NCBI GenBank assembly: GCA_021785405.1
Contig: JAJYFF010000015.1
Location: forward strand, 1-49,544
Direction: 5' to 3'
Length of the DNA: 49,544 nt
Source: Pseudomonadota bacterium
GTDB lineage: Bacteria > Pseudomonadota > Gammaproteobacteria > Steroidobacterales > Steroidobacteraceae
Part shown: piece after piece, positions 25,532 to 33,872 of the stretch
Layout: each line of letters opens with the position of its first letter
Position numbering within the stretch: the stretch's first letter is position 1
Program-made: the position numbers and the translations under genes
The notes under the pieces: generated by a model
Told to the model about the DNA's origin: nothing
Databases searched by the model: none
What the model saw: only the letters and a program-made list of their open reading frames with translations

Positions 25532-26665
25532 ATGTTCGGACGCGTCGGCGTGATGCTGGTCAAGGAGTTGCTGCAGCTGCGCAGGGATCGCTCCGCGATG
25601 CTGCGCCTGATCGTGCCGCTCGTCGTGCAGATGCTGATGTTCGGCTACGCGGCGACGTTCACCGTGCATCACGTGCCGACGACCGTGCTCGATCTTGATC
25701 GCAGCGCGCCGAGCCGCGGCCTGGTGTCGCACTTCGTCGCGTCCGGGCGGTTCGACGTCGTCGACGAGGCCGAGAGCCAGAAGCAGTTGCAGAGCGACAT
25801 CGATCACAACGTCGCGATGATCGGGATCGTGATCCACGCGGGCTTCGCACGGGATCTCGGCAACGGCAAGACCGCGCCGCTGCAGGTGATCGTCGACGGC
25901 ACGAACTCCAATACCGCGTTGATCGCGTTCGGCTACATCAACCAGATCGTCGCGCAGTTCTCGGCCGAGGAGGTCGCCGCGCTCGCACGGCGGGTCGCCG
26001 GCGCCGCGCGCCCGCCGACCGGCGTGACCCTGCAAGTGGTGCCGTGGTTCAACGCGGGGCTCGAGGACACCTGGTTCTTCATCCCCGGGATCATCGGCAG
26101 CCTCACGCTGATGCAAGTCGTGAGCCTCACCGCGTTCGCGATCGTCCGCGAGCGCGAGGTCGGCACGCTCGAGCAGATCCTCGTGAGCCCGATCCGCTCG
26201 GTGGAGTTCATCCTCGGCAAGACGGTGCCGTTCTTCCTGATCGGGCTCGCGGACATCGCGCTGGTGTGCGCGATCGGGATCCTCTGGTTCAAGGTGCCGT
26301 TCGTCGGGGATCCCATGGTATTGCTCGTCGGGTCGACGCTGTTCCTGCTCGCGGTGGTCGGCATGGGCCTGCTGCTGTCGACGTACTCGCATACCCAGCA
26401 GCAGGCGTTCGCGCTGAACTTCTTCTTCGTGAACCCGTTCTTCATCCTGTCCGGCTTCGCGTTCCCGATCGCCGCGATGCCGAAGGCGCTGCAGTGGTTC
26501 ACGCTGATCAACCCGTTGCGCTACTTCCTGGTCGTGATCCGCGCGGTGTTCCTGAAGGGCGTCGGATTCTCGGTGCTCTGGCCGGACCTGACCGCGATGG
26601 CGGCGCTCGCGCTGGTGATGCTGACGGTGAGCGTCAGCCGCTTCCGGGCGTCGATGAGCGCATGA
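25532..26665 (+). CDS. ABC-2 type permease 2
   Basis: 377 residues, ATG 25532, 4 bases after permease 1. Same architecture as its neighbour: an N-terminal helix (LRLIVPLVVQMLMFGYAA), a soluble extracytoplasmic part (about 40-185), then five C-terminal helices (FIPGIIGSLTLMQVVSLTAFAI and onwards) with the REREVGTLEQILVSPIRSVEFILGK coupling segment. Presumed heterodimer partner of permease 1. The stop overlaps the start of the beta-lactamase-fold gene (ATGA). Confidence 0.92.
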   Translation: MFGRVGVMLVKELLQLRRDRSAMLRLIVPLVVQMLMFGYAATFTVHHVPTTVLDLDRSAPSRGLVSHFVASGRFDVVDEAESQKQLQSDIDHNVAMIGIVIHAGFARDLGNGKTAPLQVIVDGTNSNTALIAFGYINQIVAQFSAEEVAALARRVAGAARPPTGVTLQVVPWFNAGLEDTWFFIPGIIGSLTLMQVVSLTAFAIVREREVGTLEQILVSPIRSVEFILGKTVPFFLIGLADIALVCAIGILWFKVPFVGDPMVLLVGSTLFLLAVVGMGLLLSTYSHTQQQAFALNFFFVNPFFILSGFAFPIAAMPKALQWFTLINPLRYFLVVIRAVFLKGVGFSVLWPDLTAMAALALVMLTVSVSRFRASMSA

Positions 26666-27642
26666 GCGCCGACGACCTCGATGCGGCGCTGGCCGCCTAC
26701 CGCGGCGCCGTTCCGGGGGCCTCGCTGCTGGTCGTCGATCGGGGAATACCGCGGGTGCGCCGCGCCTACGGCTGCGCGGATCTCGAGGGCGGCGAGCGCG
26801 CGACGCCGGCGACGAACTACCGGCTCGCATCCTTGACGAAGCAGTTCACGGCGGCGGCGGTCGCGCTCCTGGTCGAGGACAAACGCCTGGGATTCGACGA
26901 TCGCGTGCGGGATTGGCTGCCGTCGCTGCCCGCGGCGTTGGCGCCGGTCACGCTGCGGCAACTCCTGACGCACACGGCCGGCCTGATCGACTACGAGGAC
27001 CTGATCGCACCCGATGCGACCGTCGCGCTGCGCGACGCGGACGTGCTCGCGCTCCTCGAGCGCGAGGATCGCACTTATTTCGCGCCCGGCACCGCCTACC
27101 GCTACAGCAACGGCGGCTACGCGCTGCTCGCGCTCACGGTCGAGCGCGCCGCCGGCGCGCGCTTCGCCGCGTTCCTGCGCGACCGGCTGTTCGAACCGCT
27201 CGGCATGCACGGCACGGTCGCCTTCGAGGCGGGCGTGTCGGCGGTGCCGCGCCGGGCATACGGTTACAGCGCCGCCGGCGCGTCGTGGGTGCGGACCGAT
27301 CAGAACCTGACGAGCTCGGTGCTCGGGGACGGTGGGATCTACTCCTCGATCGACGATCTCGCGCAATGGGATGCCGCGCTGTACGACGAACGGCTGTTGC
27401 GCGCCGGCTCGCTTCGCGAGCTGTTCACGCCCGCGACCCCGACGGACGATCCGGCCGTGCGCTACGCGATGGGTTGGCGCGTCACCGGCGAGACCCTGTG
27501 GCACTCGGGCGAGTCGATCGGGTTTCGCAACGTGATCGTGCGCTACCCCCGGCGCCGGCTCACGGTGATCCTGCTCACGAACCGGAACGATCCGGAGCCC
27601 TATCGAACGGCGCTGGCGATCGCCGCGCGCCATCTCGGTTAG
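26662..27642 (+). CDS. Serine beta-lactamase-fold hydrolase (class C/esterase-like) in the efflux operon
   Basis: 326 residues from ATG 26662, overlapping permease 2. Active-site motifs: Ser57-x-x-Lys60 (ASLTKQF), Tyr148-Ser-Asn150 (YRYSNGGY) and a C-terminal HSGES in place of KTG/HTG, together with LLTHTAGLIDYED. This is the penicillin-binding-protein-like/AmpC-esterase group (PF00144). It lacks a signal peptide, so it is probably cytoplasmic and more likely an esterase or peptidase than a beta-lactamase. Co-translation with the exporter suggests that it acts on the exported compound or a precursor; the substrate is unknown. Confidence 0.88.
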   Translation: MSADDLDAALAAYRGAVPGASLLVVDRGIPRVRRAYGCADLEGGERATPATNYRLASLTKQFTAAAVALLVEDKRLGFDDRVRDWLPSLPAALAPVTLRQLLTHTAGLIDYEDLIAPDATVALRDADVLALLEREDRTYFAPGTAYRYSNGGYALLALTVERAAGARFAAFLRDRLFEPLGMHGTVAFEAGVSAVPRRAYGYSAAGASWVRTDQNLTSSVLGDGGIYSSIDDLAQWDAALYDERLLRAGSLRELFTPATPTDDPAVRYAMGWRVTGETLWHSGESIGFRNVIVRYPRRRLTVILLTNRNDPEPYRTALAIAARHLG

Positions 27643-28394
27643 GCGCGCGGCGAAACGCCGAGACGCGCGTCGAGCGCCGCCCGGAACGCGCGGATGCGCT
27701 GCGCGTTCTTGCCGACGTCGCTCTCGCCGACGCGCGATTCGGAACGGATGTCGAGCCGGCTGCCGTGGCCGGACGGCTCGATCCGGATCACCACGTCGTC
27801 GGTGAAACCGAACCAGAACGTCGTATCGCTGGCCTCGATGAGCCCGGTGCGCGGATCGTCCGACACGCGCTTCCAGCCGAGCGCGTCCGCGGTGCGCAGC
27901 GCGGCGTCGAAGACCTTCGCGACGGGCAGGTCGAAGATCATCGGCCGAATGTCGGGATAGGCCTGCTCCTGGAGACGGGCGATCGACGCCCCCGCATACA
28001 CGGTCGAATTCGCCGCGTGCGCGGCGGCGCGCAGCGCGAGGATGTCCGGCTGGAATTGCGGCGGGTTCACGACGTCGGTGGTGATGTCGTGGATCATCGG
28101 CAAGGCCTCGACCTTCCGCAGCAGCGCATAGGGTATCCCCCACGCGACCGCCCCGAGCACGAGACCGAGGGCCGCGGGGACGACGCCGTCGGCACGCCGG
28201 GCGATCGCGGCCGCAATCAGCGCGATCAAGGCGATCCCGCCGCCGAGCAGGCCGGCGAACGCGCCGTATTGCATCGTGCGAAACGCGACCGACAGACCGG
28301 CCACGCCGAAGCGATAGAGGGGACCCGGCAGCACCACCGCGAGGATCGCGATTGCTGCGACGAGGACTGCGAGATTCGCAAGGCGTCGCGGCAT
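27639..28394 (-). CDS. DUF1499 membrane protein
   Basis: 251 residues from ATG 28394, chosen because GGGAGAG sits 5-6 bases upstream; an in-frame GTG 8 codons earlier lacks such a site. Three or four membrane helices cover about residues 5-105. A soluble DUF1499 domain follows (YPDIRPMIFDLPVAKVFDAAL, DPRTGLIEASDTTFWFGFTDDVVIRI, SRVGESDVGKNAQRIRAF). Function unknown; members are often encoded near envelope genes. The stop overlaps the convergent hydrolase gene by 4 bases. Confidence 0.85.
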   Translation of the reverse strand: MPRRLANLAVLVAAIAILAVVLPGPLYRFGVAGLSVAFRTMQYGAFAGLLGGGIALIALIAAAIARRADGVVPAALGLVLGAVAWGIPYALLRKVEALPMIHDITTDVVNPPQFQPDILALRAAAHAANSTVYAGASIARLQEQAYPDIRPMIFDLPVAKVFDAALRTADALGWKRVSDDPRTGLIEASDTTFWFGFTDDVVIRIEPSGHGSRLDIRSESRVGESDVGKNAQRIRAFRAALDARLGVSPRA

Positions 28395-28478
28395 CGGTCG
28401 CTCTCCCTGTGGCGTCACGGGCGCTCGGACGGGATCACCGATCCGAACGGCCGCATGATACCAGCCGCGGCGCGGGAA

Positions 28479-29573
28479 TCATCTCTGGCCGACGACCCCC
28501 TGGACCAGCAGACTGCTGACCGCCACCGCCACCCACACCCCGGTCCCGAGCAGGATCGGCCGGATCCCGGTCGCGGCGATGCGCCGCAGGTCGGCGGACA
28601 GGCCGATCGAACTCAGCGCCATCACGATCAGGAAGGTCGCGGCCGTCGCGATGCCCGGCAGCCACGCGACGGGGATCCAGCCCGCGGTGCGCACCGCGGA
28701 GGCGGCGAGAAACCAGAGGATGAACCACGGAAAGACCCGCGCCAGGTCGAGCTGCACCCCGTTGCGGCGGTGACGCACCGATTCGACGATCGCGAGCACG
28801 ATGCACACCGGAATGATCAGCGTCGAGCGGGTCAACTTCACGATCGTCGCGAAATTCCCCGCGACGTGACTCCAGCTGTAGGCCACGGCCACCACCGACG
28901 AGGTGTCGTTGACGGCGGTGCCGGCCCACATGCCGAACCCGAGGTCCGACAGGTGCAGCCAATGGCCGAAGATCGGGAAGATCAACACGGCGACCAGGTT
29001 GAACAGGAAGATCGTCGAGATCGCGAACGCCGTGTCGTGTTCGTCCGCCTTGATCACGGGAGCGACGGCCGCGATCGCCGAGCCGCCGCAGATCGCGGTG
29101 CCGACCCCGATCAGCACCTTCAGGTGATCCGGGACGCGCAGCACCCGTCCCAGCCCCCAGGCCGCGAGGAAGGCCGTCGTCATCGTCACGCCGGTGACGG
29201 CGAGCGACCGCACGCCCGTATGGGCGACCGTGACGAGACTGAGGCCGAAGCCGAGCAGCACGATGGACCATTGCAACACGTGTTTCGCGGCGAAGCGCAC
29301 GCCGGGAAGGAAGACCGCCGACGGGGTGACCAGATTGCGCACCGCGACGCCGAGCAGGATGCCGCAGACGGGCGCGCCGAGCAGCGGCAAGGCCCGGCCG
29401 ATCTGCCAGGCGAGGCTCGCGATCGCGGTGGTCAGGAAGAGTCCGGGCAGCAGCTGCGCGATCCCGGACGAGTCGATGAACGGCCATCCGGTCCGCCGCG
29501 TGGCCGCCCGCGCCCGGTCCGGGGCGACGACGGCGACGGTGGCCGCGGTAGCAGGCAGGCGTTCTGAGGACAT
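28479..29573 (-). CDS. YeiH-family putative membrane transporter
   Basis: 364 residues, about ten membrane helices after a roughly 30-residue cytoplasmic start. Family motifs (PF03601, conserved hypothetical 698) include ILLGFGLSLVTV, GVGTAICGGSAIAAVAPVIKA, FGMWAGTAVNDTSSVVAVAYSW and KLTRSTLIIPVCIVLAI. Members are annotated as putative sulfate exporters, and several are controlled by an adjacent LysR regulator, as here. The transported ion is not proven for the family at large. It is divergent from the LysR gene across a 90-base A/T-rich region. Confidence 0.9.
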   Translation of the reverse strand: MSSERLPATAATVAVVAPDRARAATRRTGWPFIDSSGIAQLLPGLFLTTAIASLAWQIGRALPLLGAPVCGILLGVAVRNLVTPSAVFLPGVRFAAKHVLQWSIVLLGFGLSLVTVAHTGVRSLAVTGVTMTTAFLAAWGLGRVLRVPDHLKVLIGVGTAICGGSAIAAVAPVIKADEHDTAFAISTIFLFNLVAVLIFPIFGHWLHLSDLGFGMWAGTAVNDTSSVVAVAYSWSHVAGNFATIVKLTRSTLIIPVCIVLAIVESVRHRRNGVQLDLARVFPWFILWFLAASAVRTAGWIPVAWLPGIATAATFLIVMALSSIGLSADLRRIAATGIRPILLGTGVWVAVAVSSLLVQGVVGQR

Positions 29574-29666
29574 CGATCGGCTCCGAATTTCCTGGGAGCA
29601 CCACTGTAGGGACGAATCTCAGCTAAGAATATTTTTAAATGTTGATGACGTTGATAAACTTAATTG
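29574..29666. promoter_or_regulatory. A/T-rich divergent control region for yeiH-like and lysR genes
   Basis: The segment 29618-29668 is strikingly A/T-rich in a 70% GC neighbourhood (CTAAGAATATTTTTAAATG, then TTGATGACGTTGATAAACTT). The repeated TTGATGA / TTGATAA / TTGATGA words and the overlap with both promoters fit a LysR-type binding region controlling its own gene and the divergent transporter. Exact operator boundaries cannot be set by eye. Confidence 0.6.
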
Positions 29667-30641
29667 ATGATTGGGATCAGCCCCCGCCAGCTCGAGGCGT
29701 TCGCCGCCGTCGCGGAGCTAGGCAGCGTCCGCGCGGCGGCCGAGCGACTGCACCTGACCCAGCCCGCGGTGAGCATGGCGCTCGCCCAGATGGAATCGCG
29801 GCTCGAGGAGCGGCTGTTCGATCGGGCGCGTCGCCGACTGCACCTCAACGAGCGCGGTCGAGCGTTGTTGCCGCGGGTCCAGGAAGCCCTGGTGCGGCTT
29901 CGCGAGATCGACCGTCCCCGGCCGTCGGACCGCACCGCCCTCGGCGGCGCGCTGCGCATCGGCGCGAGCAATACCGTCGGCAACTACCGGATCGGCGAAC
30001 TGCTCGGCGGCTTCGTCGCGAAGCATCCGAGCGTGTCGATCGACCTCGCGATCGGCAACACCGAAACCGTCCTCGAGCGCTTGCTCGACTTCGCGCTCGA
30101 CGTCGCCTGCGTCGAGGGTGCGGTCACGCATCCCGGTTTGCGGGCCACGGCCTGGCGCGAGGATCGGCTCGTCGTCTGCGCGGGGCCGGATCACCCGCTC
30201 GCGCGACGACGCCGGCTGCGTGCGGCGGATTTCGCCGGCCAGCAGTGGATCCTGCGCGAGCCCGGTTCCGCGACCCGGTCGCTCGCCGAGCGCGCGCTGG
30301 CGCGCTTGCCCGATGCGCGCGCGTCGATCGAACTGCCGCAGACCGAGGCGATCAAGCAAGCGGTCATCGCCGGCCTGGGGCTCGCGTTCCTGCCCGCCGT
30401 CGCGGTCGCCGATTCGGTCGCGCGCGGACGCCTCGCGCAGCTGTCGACGCCGTTCCTCGACCTGCATCGCACGCTGTGGCTCGCGATCGGCCGGGACCGC
30501 TATCGGAGCGAGGTGCTCGCCGCGCTGCTCGCCGATCTGCGGACGCCGGCGGTCGCGGGACCGCGGCCACCGGCCCGGCGGGGCATCCGCACCCGTGCCG
30601 CCGATGCGCGCACTCGCGCCGCCGCACCGCACCAGCGATGA
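29667..30641 (+). CDS. LysR-family transcriptional regulator
   Basis: 324 residues from ATG 29667; an immediately preceding TTG is an alternative, and neither has a good ribosome site. The N-terminal winged helix-turn-helix is clear (ISPRQLEAFAAVAELGSVRAAAERLHLTQPAVSMALAQME). The C-terminal periplasmic-binding-like effector domain runs from about residue 90 (GALRIGASNTVGNYRIGELL) to 295, followed by an Arg/Pro-rich tail. It resembles regulators of the CysB/CbbR/YeiE group that sit beside yeiH. Likely controls the divergent transporter. Confidence 0.92.
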   Translation: MIGISPRQLEAFAAVAELGSVRAAAERLHLTQPAVSMALAQMESRLEERLFDRARRRLHLNERGRALLPRVQEALVRLREIDRPRPSDRTALGGALRIGASNTVGNYRIGELLGGFVAKHPSVSIDLAIGNTETVLERLLDFALDVACVEGAVTHPGLRATAWREDRLVVCAGPDHPLARRRRLRAADFAGQQWILREPGSATRSLAERALARLPDARASIELPQTEAIKQAVIAGLGLAFLPAVAVADSVARGRLAQLSTPFLDLHRTLWLAIGRDRYRSEVLAALLADLRTPAVAGPRPPARRGIRTRAADARTRAAAPHQR

Positions 30642-30733
30642 TCCGCGGCGCGCCGCCGGGGTTTCGGCACGGAATCGCTCCAAACCGACCGATTCGGGAT
30701 ACTATCGGTCATCTTGCATCGGAGGGCCGTTCC

Positions 30734-31303
30734 ATGAAAACAATGACATGGCGAAGCGTCGCGTGCGTCGCGCTGGTGTTGGTCGCCCCGCTCGCGCTCG
30801 CCGATCGCTACACGGATACGGTCGCCTTGTTCCGGCATGCGGGTCAGACGGCGGAATTCTTCAGGACGAGTTACGGGTATGCCGTCTTCCCGACGATCGG
30901 CAAGGGCGGCTTCATCGTCGGTGCGGCGCACGGCGACGGCCGCGTGTACCGACAGGGCCGGTACATCGGCGATACCTCGATGACCCAGGTCAGCGTCGGC
31001 TTTCAGCTGGGTGGCCAGGCCTACAGCGAGATGGTGTTCTTCCAGAACCCGGCGGCCCTCGCGCGCTTCGAGTCCGGCAAGTACGCGTTCAGCGCCGACG
31101 TGAGCGCGGTCGCGATCACCGCGTCCGCATCCGCGAGCGCCGGCACCGCGGGCGCGACCGCAGGCGCGAGCGGCACCGAGACGCATGCGACCGCCGCGGG
31201 CGTGTACCAGGACGGCGTCGCGGTGTTCACGATCGCGAAGGGCGGCCTGATGTACCAGGCGGCGGTGGCCGGGCAGAAGTTCTCGTTCACGCCGGCGCAT
31301 TGA
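30734..31303 (+). CDS. Secreted SYLF-domain (YSC84-like) lipid-binding protein
   Basis: 189 residues from ATG 30734, with GGAGGG 8-13 bases upstream. The signal peptide ends ALALA-D (residue 23). The SYLF domain is recognisable from FFRTSYGYAVFPTIGKGGFIVGAAHGDGRVY, GDTSMTQVSVGFQLGGQAYSEMVFF and the C-terminal GVAVFTIAKGGLMYQAAVAGQKFSF. An Ala/Ser/Gly/Thr-rich insert (about 128-155) is in the usual variable position. Bacterial SYLF proteins are thought to bind phospholipids in the envelope. It appears to be transcribed alone. Confidence 0.87.
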   Translation: MKTMTWRSVACVALVLVAPLALADRYTDTVALFRHAGQTAEFFRTSYGYAVFPTIGKGGFIVGAAHGDGRVYRQGRYIGDTSMTQVSVGFQLGGQAYSEMVFFQNPAALARFESGKYAFSADVSAVAITASASASAGTAGATAGASGTETHATAAGVYQDGVAVFTIAKGGLMYQAAVAGQKFSFTPAH

Positions 31304-31428
31304 CGGGACTGGCGTCCGCGGGCGTCTCCTGACGGGGCTCCTATCGCTGGTAGTACTCGCCCCCGCGTGGAACGATTCGCCTCGCCGGATCCGCGGTATC
31401 GCAAGGGATCCGTCCTGGGGAGGCTTCC

Positions 31429-33729
31429 TTGCATCGGGGTCGTTCGCGAACGCCGGCCGCGCGTCGAGGTTGGATCGCGCTCCTGATCGCCGGCTCGCTG
31501 GCCCCGTGGTCGGCGCGGGCCGCCGATCAGCGAGCCCACGATGCGCACGCCGCAGCCGATGACCGGCGGCCGCTGCGCGAGATCGTCGTCACCGCGACCC
31601 GTCGCGCCGAGCCCGCCCAGGACGTCGGCATCGCGCTGACCGCGGTCAGCGGCCGCTTGACCCATTCGCTGCGCGTCGAGCAGCCGCTCGACCTGTCGTT
31701 GGTCGACCCCAGCCTGTCGACGATGAACGCGCAAACCGACAGCACGCCGCTCTTCCTGCTGCGCGGCATCGGGCTCGACGACTTCAACAACAACAACAGC
31801 AGCGGCGTCGGCATCTACCAGGACGGGGTGTTCGCGAGTTTTCCCGGATTCCTGACGGACACGCTCTACGACGTCGCTCGGGTCGAGATCCTCAAAGGTC
31901 CGCAAGGCACGCTGTACGGCAAGAACACCGACGGCGGCGCGATCAACATCATCTCGGCGCAGCCCACCGAGCATTTCGGCGGCTATGTCGAAGTCGATTA
32001 TGGCCGATGGAACACCGTCGACCTGACGAGCGCGGTGAGCGGGCCGTTGAACGACCGGGTCAAGGCGCGGCTCGCCGGCACGATGACGACCCAGCGCGAG
32101 GGTTACCAGACCGACCTCACCACGGGACGGCGGTACGGCAAGCGCGATCGGGGCGGCGCCCGGGCCTTGCTCGACGTCCGGCTCAGCGACGCCGCAAACC
32201 TGGAGCTCAATGGGCATTGGGTCTACGACCATTCGGTGCCCTCCTCCCCGTCGACCCCGAACGTCGAAGCGCTGATCCCGCCCGAACCGTTTCCGACCGC
32301 GGGCTTGATGGACAGTCCTCCGGGCGGCACGCAGGTCCGGGTCGGCGGCCTGCCGCTCTACCAGCACGAGCTCGGCGGCGGTGCCTCGGCGACCTTGAAG
32401 GTCGACTTCGCCCGCTGCAAGCTCACCTCGATCAGCGCCTACGACGCCTTCACCGATCATAGCCTCGACAACTACGACGGCTATCCGGCCGCCGACAACA
32501 ACTGGACCAAGAACTTCCAGCAGTGGCAACTGAGCCAGGAAGTCCGCTTGACGTCGCAACGCGGCGGCCCGGTCGATTGGATCGTCGGTGCCCTCTACTC
32601 GCAGAACGGTTACCACAATCGCGACGCGCTCGACTGGACCTTCGTGTACGGCCTCGCGACTTACATGACCCAACAAGGCCTGGCGATCACGGCCGAGAAC
32701 TTCGTCCAGCGACAACGGTCGAGCGGGGTCTATGCGAACGTCGACACCCATCTCTCGCGGCGTTTGACGCTCGTGACGGGGCTGCGCTACTCGCACGACC
32801 AAACGTCGTTCGACGGCGTCACGATCGACCCGACCGGCCTGTTGACCTACGCGGCCCACCATTTCACCGGACCGATCGTGCCGAACACCGTGCTCGCCCG
32901 ATTGGACGAGTCACGCGCGAACCAGAACCTGTCCTATCGCGTCGGACTCGACTACCACTTGCGGCCGGAAGTCCTGCTCTACGGCAGCCTCGCGAGCGGA
33001 TACAAGGCGGGGATCTACTACGGCCAGCCCGCGCAGGTCCAGGTCGACTGGGGGTACGTCCAGCCCGAGACGAACCTCACGAGCGAGCTCGGCATCAAGA
33101 GCCGGTTGCTCGATGATTCGGTGCAACTGGACCTGGACGTGTTCGACTCCGTGATTCGCAATCGCCAGTCGAGCTTGTCGCTGTGGGCGGGTCCGGTCGG
33201 CACGCAACCCTTGATCGCCGGCCTCGGCAACGTCCCGCGGTCGAGGATCGACGGCGTCGAGGCGGAAATCGACTGGCGACCGGTTCGAGGTCTCGCGCTG
33301 CATCTCGCCGCGACGCGCCTCGACGCGCGCGTGACCGACACCTTGACGAACGACAACGGACTCGCGCTCTACACGCCGGTCCGGGTCGGCCAAAGGCTGC
33401 CGGACGCGCCGAACTTCGCGTGGAGTTACATCGTCCATTACGAGCATCCGGTGGCCACGCACTTGATCGCATTCGTGCAAGCGAACGATCGCTTCGTCAG
33501 CGCGATCCATCCGTACCTCGGCGACCCCACGACGTTCGGCCAAGGGCACGACATGGGCGCCCGCATCGGGATCCGCGATCCGGACGCGCACTGGAATGCC
33601 AGCCTGTGGACCAAGAACCTCACCGACACGCGGCCGCTGACCTACGCGTTCGCCGGCAGCGAAGGCCAGCGCGTGTCCTTCTACCAGCGGCCCCGCTCGA
33701 TCGGCATCGATTTCACCTACGACTTCTGA
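31429..33729 (+). CDS. TonB-dependent outer-membrane receptor
   Basis: 766 residues. The start is a TTG at 31429, favoured by GGGGAGG (31417-31423) at correct spacing; the signal peptide ends SARA-ADQR. The plug domain begins LREIVVTATRRAEPAQDVGIALTAVSG and contains FLLRGIGLDD and RVEILKGPQGTLYGKNTDGGAINII. A 22-strand barrel follows, ending IGIDFTYDF with the terminal Phe expected for outer-membrane insertion. It imports siderophores, vitamins or other large substrates with energy from TonB. No regulator or inner-membrane transporter gene is adjacent. The next gene, a secreted hydrolase, may act on the same substrate. Confidence 0.93.
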   Translation: MHRGRSRTPAARRGWIALLIAGSLAPWSARAADQRAHDAHAAADDRRPLREIVVTATRRAEPAQDVGIALTAVSGRLTHSLRVEQPLDLSLVDPSLSTMNAQTDSTPLFLLRGIGLDDFNNNNSSGVGIYQDGVFASFPGFLTDTLYDVARVEILKGPQGTLYGKNTDGGAINIISAQPTEHFGGYVEVDYGRWNTVDLTSAVSGPLNDRVKARLAGTMTTQREGYQTDLTTGRRYGKRDRGGARALLDVRLSDAANLELNGHWVYDHSVPSSPSTPNVEALIPPEPFPTAGLMDSPPGGTQVRVGGLPLYQHELGGGASATLKVDFARCKLTSISAYDAFTDHSLDNYDGYPAADNNWTKNFQQWQLSQEVRLTSQRGGPVDWIVGALYSQNGYHNRDALDWTFVYGLATYMTQQGLAITAENFVQRQRSSGVYANVDTHLSRRLTLVTGLRYSHDQTSFDGVTIDPTGLLTYAAHHFTGPIVPNTVLARLDESRANQNLSYRVGLDYHLRPEVLLYGSLASGYKAGIYYGQPAQVQVDWGYVQPETNLTSELGIKSRLLDDSVQLDLDVFDSVIRNRQSSLSLWAGPVGTQPLIAGLGNVPRSRIDGVEAEIDWRPVRGLALHLAATRLDARVTDTLTNDNGLALYTPVRVGQRLPDAPNFAWSYIVHYEHPVATHLIAFVQANDRFVSAIHPYLGDPTTFGQGHDMGARIGIRDPDAHWNASLWTKNLTDTRPLTYAFAGSEGQRVSFYQRPRSIGIDFTYDF

Positions 33730-33872
33730 GCCGCCGCCAGGGTCCGTTCGTCTCGACCGCATCCCGGCCATTCGCTAGGATGGCGACGGCCTCGAGCACG
33801 TCCAGCCCGATGGCTGGAACCGGCCGGTGCCGCCGATCACCACCCAGACGACCACCTACCGAGCGAATCCTC

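Noticed and set aside
26662-27642. True AmpC beta-lactamase giving antibiotic resistance
   Set aside because: No signal peptide and an HSG in place of KTG; better described as an esterase-like member of the fold.
31021-32862. 613-codon minus-strand frame opposite the TonB receptor
   Set aside because: The + frame has plug and barrel motifs and a terminal Phe; the minus frame has none of any family.
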